From assembly GCA_016169945.1 (NCBI GenBank), contig JADLSH010000113.1:620001-684000 (forward strand): 64,000 nt of DNA, given 5' to 3'. The stretch is from Trachythela sp. YZ-2020. Lineage: Eukaryota > Cnidaria > Anthozoa > Malacalcyonacea > Clavulariidae. Made by a program: the position numbers and the translations under genes. The notes under the pieces are model-generated. The model saw only the letters and a list, made by a program, of their open reading frames with translations. It did no database searches and had not been told where the DNA came from. Shown here piece by piece: positions 55,919-64,000 of this stretch (positions within the stretch are counted from its first letter, which is position 1; every line of letters starts with the position of its first letter).

Positions 55919-58829
55919 GTTATAATACCAGAACGGACAGGAAACGCCAGGTATCTTATTCTTAGCTGAGAAAAGATTTTCACACAGAATTTTTCTCTCA
56001 ATCATAGTTGCGATTTGTAAACGGTATTTATAGTCTAGTTATATATATTATTTCAATTACCACAAAGCGTAAAAATAATTACAAACAAATGCGTCCTATT
56101 GTGCCCTCGTTTACTATTTTCTGTCTATAAACTCTAGAAATTTTACTTGAGTTTTGTACATTTTATAATATACAGTATTAAAATCAGACATGATTGACAA
56201 TCTATGTTTTTATTGTTACATGAGCAAAAAGGCTTGGTGGTTTTTGCTTTACATTTTAACTGGGGCAAAATTATTCAAGAGGGTGCTAACATTGTACCCA
56301 CGGCCTTATGGAGATAAAATTGGCATTATTTCTTTACTACTGCAACTGAATCATGAAAAATCTGGTTCCACAGCTGGTCAATGGTGTAGGTTGCAAGTAG
56401 TATGCACTAGCCCCATATGCATTTTAAAAATACATAGCACACATAAAATTCCAAATGGTAACTTGTTAATTCTTAGTATTTCTTACTTATTGAGAAATTG
56501 TGCAACATCCTTTGGTCAAACCCTGACACTGGACTTTTCCAAAACATTTATTATGTCAGGGGGGGGGAGGGAACAAAACTTGAGCTGGATCCCTTTAAAT
56601 GTTGGAGCCTTTGTCAAATTAGGGCTCCTTAAGGCCTGTTTTCTAGTATGGGTTCCTCACAAAGATAGCACTGCTCCTTCTGTTTTAAAATTTATGACAT
56701 CATACTACTCATATTACTATAATTATGATATTTATGCTCAAGTAAAAAGAGAGTAGTGCAGCAAGCTAAATCATTTTTTTATCAAGGGGAACGGTTGGAT
56801 ATGGCAAAAAGATCACTCCTTCATCCTATCCATAAACAGATCTCTAGGGAATGATTACCCCAGGAAAAGTAAGAACTCCCCCAAAAAGTCAGTAATTCAA
56901 CTTCTGCATACTGAAATTTTTATGATTAACATTTGTGGTATTTTTGTTATAATTTACACTGGTGGCGAAAGGGCATCCTAGCTTTTGGAGTATTTGTACC
57001 CCTATATAAGATGAACCAACTTGGCCAACTGGGATGATCCTTTATGATAACCATTGTCCAAGTAATAAGTAGTAAGTACTATCTTGCCAAATCTACAAAT
57101 CTTGCCACCATTCTGGCCTAAAAATCATCTCATGGGCAGATACTGCAGCTGAGCCCAATAGGATGCAAGAATTGAATACTTCAACTGTAATAAGTGGTGG
57201 GGGGATGGGAGGGGGCTCTCTTTTACAGGCTAACTGTTTGAGAAGGGGTGTCTTGTAAGGGGTGAAGTAGGTGGAAAATGTAATTTTTACTTTTTGGTAC
57301 CAGTTAGGGCAGTAAACTTCAACCTATTTACAACATTAATTGATGTTAAATCACTTAAGTTGAACTCAAACTACCAACCAGGCAAGTTTTGTTTGTATAC
57401 ATTTCCATATCTTAAGCCAGAAATAGCATACTTTGCATTGAAAGGGGATCATTTGTAGTCTTTACATGCATTGAAATCAATCGAAATTTAAAAAGTGTAC
57501 GATATGATGTAATCTGCGAAAATATGAGAGGGCCTCAGCCCTCCCCCCAACTGAAACAAAATTTGAACAAGGGGGGCCTAGTGACCTACAATCAGGTGCA
57601 AAAATTATTGAGACATTCTGGTCGTTTTCCCCCTCCCCCCTTATACAATATTGTAAACATGCTACAAAGGCAAATGGTCGGCAAAAAATATATTCTCAAC
57701 ATTGTATATGGGGGGAGGGAGGCAAAAACTTGAATACTGGCAGGAAATGTGGAAAGTCTCATTACTTTTGCACTTGATTGTAGTCAGGTCTATATATATA
57801 CCCATGTTACATGTATACCATATGATTACATATTATTATGTTATTACAAACATTGCATTCATATGGTTTGTCCCCAGTTTGTGTTCTTTTATGTCTTGCC
57901 AAAATATTTGTTGATGAATATCTAAATATCTTTCTACAAACATCACATTCATAAGGTTTGTCTCCAGTATGTGCTCTTTTATGTGATACTAAATTGCTTG
58001 ATGTAGAAAATCTTTTGCTACAAACATCATATTCACATGAAGAGTGTTGTTTCTAGTTTGGCATGTTTGCTAGAATCATAATTATATATTTTATTACAGA
58101 CATGACATTCATAAGGTTTCTAAGGGGGGCTTAGACTATAATAGAATGCTTTTTGACACCATTGACATGTATTCTATAAATTATCGCATGCACTGTATTT
58201 ACAGTCACTTAGAGGTTTCCATCATCTTGAAGGCCCAGTTACCAAGAAGCACGCCCCTGGTACCTGACTTGGCAGCATATGGTACACAGGTACAGTGCTG
58301 TATTGTTGCCCACAACTAGAGATCCACTTTATTTTCTACATTTTTATTTTGAAAACAGTGAAAGTATATCTACAGTAGATTAATAAATAAATACATTATT
58401 ACTATATGATAATTATTGAGGTTTGCCTTGGGCCCTCGGGGCGAGATATATATTCAGGGCCTTAGGGCTGAAAAATACCTTAACAATGATTTATATTAAA
58501 ATGATTGAAATGATGTGGCTACAAAAACTCTGTCTTTTACTGCATATATGTTTCTTAATTGGCTTCATTTTCTTGTTTTCCCAGGGGTAGGGGTTTTACT
58601 AAATTTTTGCCTATCTGATTCTTCAACTAAGTATTTAATCTTAGCACGCCTACTTGAGTAAAAGAAAATAGATTTTCTTATCTTGTCCACTCTATTTTTT
58701 AACGTAATAAGGAAAAACACAATATCAGCATCCTTTTACTATGATTGAGAGAAAAATTCTGTGTGAAAATCTTTCTCAGCTAAAAATAAGATACCTGGCG
58801 TTTCCTAGCTTCCTTTCTGGTATTATAAC
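55919..58829. mobile_element. 2.9-kb element with about 90-bp terminal inverted repeats
   Basis: 55919-56007 (GTTATAATACCAGAACGGAC, AGGAAACGCCAGGTATCTTA, then TTTTCACACAGAATTTTTCTC) is the complement of 58738-58829 with few mismatches. Inside are a broken C2H2 finger array (57830-58125, minus) and a 188-codon plus-strand ORF (56190-56756) with no recognised domain. No transposase is visible, so this looks nonautonomous. No clear target duplication. Confidence 0.7.
57830..58125 (-). pseudogene. C2H2 zinc-finger array fragment inside a transposon
   Basis: Minus strand translation gives a finger start KPYECHVCNK, then after a frame break [59 protein letters not shown]. The TG(D/E)KPYEC linkers are classical Kruppel type. 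At least three fingers are present, with a frameshift near 58035 and no start or full gene around. Presumably a captured or eroded gene piece. Confidence 0.75.
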
Positions 58830-59099
58830 ATTATTTAAACACGGTAGCCATTCAGCATTCGCTGGTTTTTAATGGGTCGTGTATACAATATAAAAATTTA
58901 CAAATAATTATGAAGCCTAACTACTCCTCGGCTTCACACTACTCAGTCACTAATACAACAAAGTACTAATTAATTATTATTACTAATATATATAACAAAA
59001 TACTTAATTTATTATTATTACAACCGCATACATAGGGTACTCATCAATTACTACAGTTGTTTCTATAGTGATTGATGAGCAATGTCTTAAATACGTTCG

Positions 59100-59665
59100 C
59101 TGTTTGATTACCGATGTTTTGCGTTAAAATTAAGGGAAGGTTGTTCCACGATTTTGCCACTCTATAAGAAAAGCATTTTTTGTGTTAGGTTTTGCTAGTG
59201 ACAATTGGTCAAAATTACTTCTCAAATTGTATGTTTCATTCGAGCAACGATTAAATGATTTGGTAAGATACGCAGGCGAATTTCCAGTTAATGTCTTGAA
59301 AGTAGCTATATATTCTCTCGAATTTGTAAACACGTGTTCATTGGTAACCAATTAAGTTTTTGAAATACTTCGTTAGATTGAATATCATAAGAGTCACCGG
59401 TAATTACGCGTGCCGCTTTCTTATGAAGTTTAGACATCTTAGTTAATTTGTTTTTACTGCCATCATACCATACAGTCGAACAATAGTAAAAATGAGGAAT
59501 TATGAAAGCATTATACATTTTCTCAAGAACATGTCTGGGAACGAAGGACTTAGCTCTTCTTAACAAAGCAATGTTCTTTGAAATTGTTTTACTTTGTTCC
59601 TCATTATGTTTGTCCCACTTAAGTTGTTCATCTAAAATAACACCAAGTGTCTTTTTACGCTTTCA
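59100..59665 (-). pseudogene. 3' part of a second non-LTR reverse transcriptase
   Basis: Minus strand: TLGVILDEQLKWDKHNEEQS, LLRRAKSFVPRHVLEKMYNA, FIIPHFYYCSTVWYD, then in another frame NEHVFTNSREYIATFKTLTG and TYNLRSNFDQLSLAKPNTKN. This is the region after the RT palm up to the C terminus, like TTFLGIIIDECLTWKEHI and YYALVYPYLIYGNLSWG in the element at 44991, but from a different family. Frame breaks near 59330 and 59570. 5'-truncated, as usual for dead copies. Confidence 0.8.
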
Positions 59666-59970
59666 GAAAGTCTCGCAACATCCCAAGTGTTAGGATCACG
59701 CAATCCTGCACGGAAACCATTCGGTAATCCTTTAATAATACACAATACACGACGCAGTTCATAAACGAGAGACGATCAAGGAAGCGATCATGTTGCCAGT
59801 TGGTGGAACTTCGAAAAGAAGAATAACGTTTTTTCTTACTGAATTTGGCACAAAATTGTCGCTGATGAGTTTATTACCTTCTGATTTTCAAGTGATTGTT
59901 ATCAAGCTTCAAAGATCTTCGTATTTATTAAAGAACAAAAATGTGTACATACATTAATTAAAGTGAAAGA

Positions 59971-60062
<92 letters not shown>

Positions 60063-60954
60063 AGTCATACATGAATACCCATGCAATTAAGGCACTCAAC
60101 TATAATTTTTGACTCATGTTCCTTTCTAAATCTCTAGGCCTGTGTACAGACTCACGTGAATGCATATTACAAGGCCTCTAAACTATGTCTTAAAATTTAA
60201 AGCCTGTGTATTGGCACTCCCAATGTAGTGTACATTACAATCTGTTGTTTGGCCTGTGTACCAGACCCTCATGTGCATTGCAATCTGGCCCCTTTGACAC
60301 TCCTAAGACTACGGTCTTCTAAAAAAACAAACCGGCCTTTGACTATAGCAGCTTTGTGGGGTCAATGCAGATTCTCAAATTCTGTGCGATGTCAATATAC
60401 AGATCCTCCGCCTGTTGTACACAGGCTTAAGAATGAAACCGTCTTTGTCACTGTCCCCTGATCCTCAGCAGAATGGTAGAACTGTTAAAAGTAAGTAAGT
60501 TTGCAGGTCCCTGCTCAAACTGGTTAAAAGTAAAAGCTTGTAGTTAATTATCATTCTGCAGAGAGCTGGGCATCATGAGATATTTTGAACTTATATTTTT
60601 GGAACTTATGAATTCAGCAATACAGGTCCCTGCTCAGAACTGTTGTAAAAAAAGTAAGTTTGCAGTTATCATTCTGCAGAGCTGGGCATCATGACTTGCA
60701 TATTTTGAACTTATGTTTAATTCAGTAAGCAATCGTATGCAGTAATAGGCAGTAATCACTCTGGTAACTTAAATCATTCAAAGATATCCACTACGACGAT
60801 TTATATCCATTACCGTTTACACCACAATCATCAACAAAATTTAAAAAAAGTCCAAGTCCAAGGTGTGCAGCAGCAGTTCTACAGAACTGTGCTCCCACAG
60901 TTCATCAACTTGGTGCTCCCAACATTGTTCATCACATGTGACTATGCTATGCTT
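59666..60954. other. Spacer with CA microsatellite and small duplications
   Basis: The (CA)n run is listed separately. At 60480-60560 and 60600-60735 a block is duplicated (GGTCCCTGCTCA, AAAAGTAAGTTTGCAG, ATCATTCTGCAGAG.GCTGGGCATCATGA). No gene recognised. Confidence 0.55.
59972..60058. repeat. (CA)n microsatellite, about 43 repeats
   Basis: Uninterrupted CA repeat of about 87 bp; the Val-Cys ORF on the minus strand is its translation. Confidence 0.98.
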
Positions 60955-61500
60955 TTCACTCCATTAATCCTTCAACATAATAACTTTCAATCTTCCACAA
61001 TACAGGGCGTTTTCATCATTGGTAATCCTTCAATCATAATAACCTTCAATCTTCATCACATGATTACCATTATAACTATATAGAAGGTTACTCCATTAAT
61101 CTCTTCAATCATAATAACTTTCACCTTCCACGTTTTCACTCCATTATTAATCCTTCAATCATAATAACCTTCAATCTTCCACAGCAGATTACCATTATAA
61201 CTATAGATTAGTTGTGCACGAGGACCTCTTTGGGAACTCCAAATTGGCACATCCTGCTCTGATCCTGCTCTCCAACTGCTCTGCAACGCTTTGCAATTCA
61301 AAAGTCTGGTCAAACCTGTCTCTGTCAAATGCTCATTAAGTGAAAGTTCTGTCTCAATTATATTTCCATGTTCATACTTGGTTCACGCAAATGTTATTAT
61401 CAGGATATCAGTGGTAAGGTCAGTTAACCTTCCGATTACCATAGCACCTTCATCTTACAACTCATCATAACGTATTCCTCAATGGCTCCTCAATAGTTAT
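60955..61500 (-). pseudogene. TRAF copy D: decayed coiled-coil/MATH relic with internal tandem copies
   Basis: 61185-61260 (ACCATTATAACTATAGATTA, GTGCACGAGGACCTCTTTGG) matches 25775-25830 of TRAF-B, at the coiled-coil/MATH border, and weaker likeness goes on to about 61480. At 60955-61200 the next segment (TTCACTCCATTAATC, CCTTCAATCTTCCACAGCAG, ATTACCATTATAACTATA) is present about four times in part, each copy altered. Many indels and stops. It lies on the same strand as the other TRAF copies. Confidence 0.8.
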
Positions 61501-61744
61501 AGATTGTTCAATCAATGGCTTCTCAATAGTTATAGGTTGTCCGTGGACAACTAATCATTGTTCAATCCAGTGAAGGCAATTTTACAGCTCAGTGTACAAC
61601 GTTTTCTCTTTCACATGAGAGCATCATTTCAGCGAAACTTCTGCAGTATAATGTAGGGCTACCATTGAGTAAAAATCATTTCCATGTTCAACTGAACATT
61701 TCCATTGTCTTCCTCATTCACATCACAGTGTTGTGACCATTGAT

Positions 61745-62962
61745 ACTGCGCTTCCCGGTTGAGTTTGGAATGCAAAAGTTTCGCCGATAAGTTTTGTCGT
61801 TTGAAAACAATGTATATATTTCGAGTTTTCGACCTGTTCGACAGTGTATTCAACTTGTTGTAGTTTTCATGATATTGTTTTGATCGGAATTGGTGTTGGT
61901 TGTACAAACATCACAGTTTTCATGATATTGTTTGATCGGAATTGGTGTTGTTGTAATAATGGAGCCGGGTTATCATGATATTCAACCAGTTGTTTGATCA
62001 AACCACCCAGGTTGTGGTTGTACCCAGATAATGGTCAAACATTCAGCTGCTATCCAATTAGACTTTTTCGTTCTTCGAGAAACGACTCCATAAAAATGTG
62101 TAAACTTTTCGTTCGTTCTAGAAATTTGGCGGATATAAATTTGCAGATTTAGTAGACGATATTGTCAATCGATGCCCCGCGCCCTGCGCATGCCGATTAC
62201 GTGTTAGAATCTAAACGGGCAACATTAGAATTCGTTATCAAGACGATGAAGGATCATACCACAGATCATACATTACAGTCGATTTCGAACTTTGGAAATT
62301 CGTTGCGAAGTTCATAATGAATTCAGAACCGGTTTGTAAACTGAGCATTTGCATGATTGGCTGCTTTTTTCTCTAGTAACCAATCAGAGGGTTTGTTTAC
62401 AAACTGGCTTGTGAATGAATCATTATGAACATTATAGAACTTTTGAACTTCGCAACGAATTTCCGAAGTTCGAAACGAAGTTCAGACATTTGAATGAAAA
62501 AGTTAGTTGAAATCGACTGTAATGTATGATCCTTGTCGTCTTGATAACGAATTCTAATCGTCGTTTTCGTTGCCACGTTTAGATGACTTAGCGCAGGGCA
62601 TCGATTGACAATATCGTCTACTAAATCTGCAAATTTATATCCGCCGCTTGATATTTTGCTCCGAAGAACGAAAAAGTTTACCCATTTTTCTGGGTCGTTT
62701 CTACAACTTTAATTTGAATGCTTGACTCCACTATTACAACCAACACCAATTCCGATCAAAACAATATCATGAAAACTACAACAAGTCGAATACACTGTCG
62801 AACAGGTCGAAAACTCGAAATATATTCGGGTATTGACCTTGACAACGCTCTGACGGCGGCTTGACAACATCATAAGATGACGTCACAAACATTGTTTTCA
62901 AACGACAAAACTTATCGGCGAAACTTTTGCATTCCAAACTCAACCGGGAAGCGCAGGGGGTA
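61745..62962. repeat. 1.2-kb fold-back (giant imperfect inverted repeat)
   Basis: Three arm pairs in mirrored order: 61749-61905 with 62737-62960 (CAAAACTTATCGGCGAAACT, CCGATCAAAACAATATCATG); 62060-62195 with 62586-62715 (GACGATATTGTCAATCGATG, GCAGATTTAGTAGA); 62200-62330 with 62395-62575 (AGAATTCGTTATCAAGACGA, TTCGTTGCGAAGTTC). The centre is about 62340-62390. The right arm has about 65 bp extra near 62825-62890; the left has a duplicated piece near 61910-61960. No ORF of note. Confidence 0.85.
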
Positions 62963-63999
62963 TCAGCAGCATGCATATCAGCATCATAAGTTTATGATGA
63001 TCAGCAGCATGTTCAACTAAATATTCCACAATTTCTTGTGAACTGGATTTTGCAGCGTGATGAAGAATCCATTAAAACTGCGAGTCTGCGACCATTTGCA
63101 TCCACACCACAATCGTCAACGAAATATTTGCCTTCTTTATCTTCACTTGCACAGGAATAACAAAAAACAGATGTTTAACAAAAAGAAACAAAGAAGGAAG
63201 AGGAAGGAACAGAAAATACTCTAATCTACAAAGCAAAAAGAAATCAAAGTAGAAAAAGAAAGAAAGGAAGAATCCGGAGAAAAAGACTTTGGGGCTGTAT
63301 CAAAAATGGATAGATAGAAGATTCTGAAAATCCGTCAAAAAGTGGATAGAAGTATAGGATGTGAAACGGAAGAAGAAGGATCAGGATTTATAAAGCAGGA
63401 CATAATTAAGTTAAGAAAAAAAGAGAAAGGAAAGGGCATCAATTATTCATTTTAAACAGGATCATCAATTATCGAAGATATAGTGAAAAAAAGGCATTGA
63501 ATTAGAAAAGGGCAATGTGAGGATGTCATAAAGGAATAGGGACTGTTCATATTAGCACACACTTAAGTGGCCATGATAGAGAAGGAGAGTCAAAGAAGCA
63601 TAAACATGAAGGATAATTTTAAGACATTGGAAGGAGAGAGACAAAAAAGGCGACAGGAAATGAGAAAGAAAGAGAAAGGAGGAAAGATGCGGTGAGGTGG
63701 GGCGATTAAATCTTGAGGAAGATCTCTTTATAATGGAGAGGTTATCATTTTGCTGAAAAGGACAAAGGAAGAAGAACATACATGAACAGCGACAATCTCT
63801 TGATATAAAACAGAAATTAAAAGGCATAAAGAGAGTGAAAGAGGAGGTAGCTGGGAAAAAGGGGAAGAAGAAAGATGAACATCAACTATGAGGGGATCTC
63901 CAAACTTGTAAGAGGGGAAGCTTCAGGGAAAGGGGGCTTAAGTAAATATATAATCATGATATAAATTGAGGAGGATGGCAGGTGCATAAACTAATAATA
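62963..63999. repeat. Purine-rich low-complexity tract
   Basis: From about 63170 to 63950 the plus strand is dominated by A and G (AAGAAAGAAAGGAAG, GAGAGACAAAAAAGG type words), with hardly any repeat register. Minus-strand ORFs rich in Phe, Ser and Leu are its translation. 62963-63170 holds nothing recognised. Confidence 0.7.
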
Positions 64000-64000
64000 A

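Noticed and set aside
56190..56756. 188-codon plus-strand ORF inside the TIR element
   Set aside because: Composition is irregular (includes a GGGREQN stretch from a G run and a Tyr-rich AT-repeat end), no motif is recognisable, and no homology comes to mind. Not safe to call coding.
59902..60099. ORF with Val-Cys repeats
   Set aside because: Translation of the CA microsatellite.

Overview
This window is eukaryotic: AT-rich, with multi-exon GT-AG genes and a dense load of repeats. U2AF2, WBP2 and an expanded family of TRAF adaptors, together with the mix of palindromic MITEs, a CR1/Jockey-group retroelement and a Crypton-type recombinase, point to a marine invertebrate. My best guess is an anthozoan cnidarian; this is inference and no taxon marker settles it.

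Layout. 1-7845 (minus): U2AF2, the large subunit of the U2 snRNP auxiliary factor. Fifteen exons can be read; the last coding exon runs off the left edge. 8435-10944 (plus): WBP2, nine exons, complete, head-to-head with U2AF2. The roughly 590 bp between their start codons is mostly a degenerate 10-bp minisatellite. 11774-15017 (minus): a complete six-exon TRAF gene (TRAF-A). 24703-28894 (minus): a second complete seven-exon TRAF gene (TRAF-B). 53290-54441 (minus): a 5'-truncated third TRAF copy (TRAF-C). 60955-61500: a decayed TRAF relic (TRAF-D). All TRAF copies lie on the same strand, so this is a tandem family at different stages of life and decay. The intact members have RING, TRAF zinc fingers, coiled coil and MATH, the layout of adaptors that couple TNF-receptor/TLR-type receptors to NF-kB.

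The rest is mobile and repetitive DNA. Main items: a Crypton-like tyrosine recombinase gene (41371-42842) between about 30-bp inverted repeats; a nearly full-length but frameshifted APE-type non-LTR retrotransposon (44991-48660) and two fragments of related elements; a paired-like DNA-binding ORF (55374-55701) in an element whose left terminus matches a 253-bp palindromic MITE at 17743-17995; a 2.9-kb element with about 90-bp inverted termini that holds a broken C2H2 zinc-finger array; a 1.2-kb fold-back structure (61745-62962); and hammerhead-ribozyme-like motifs of the kind reported in Penelope-like elements, one of them in the loop of a near-perfect inverted repeat. A tRNA-like SINE has its 3' tail tandemly amplified in introns of both U2AF2 and WBP2.

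Exon coordinates come from reading splice consensus and frame by eye. They were checked for phase continuity but may be off by a base in places.
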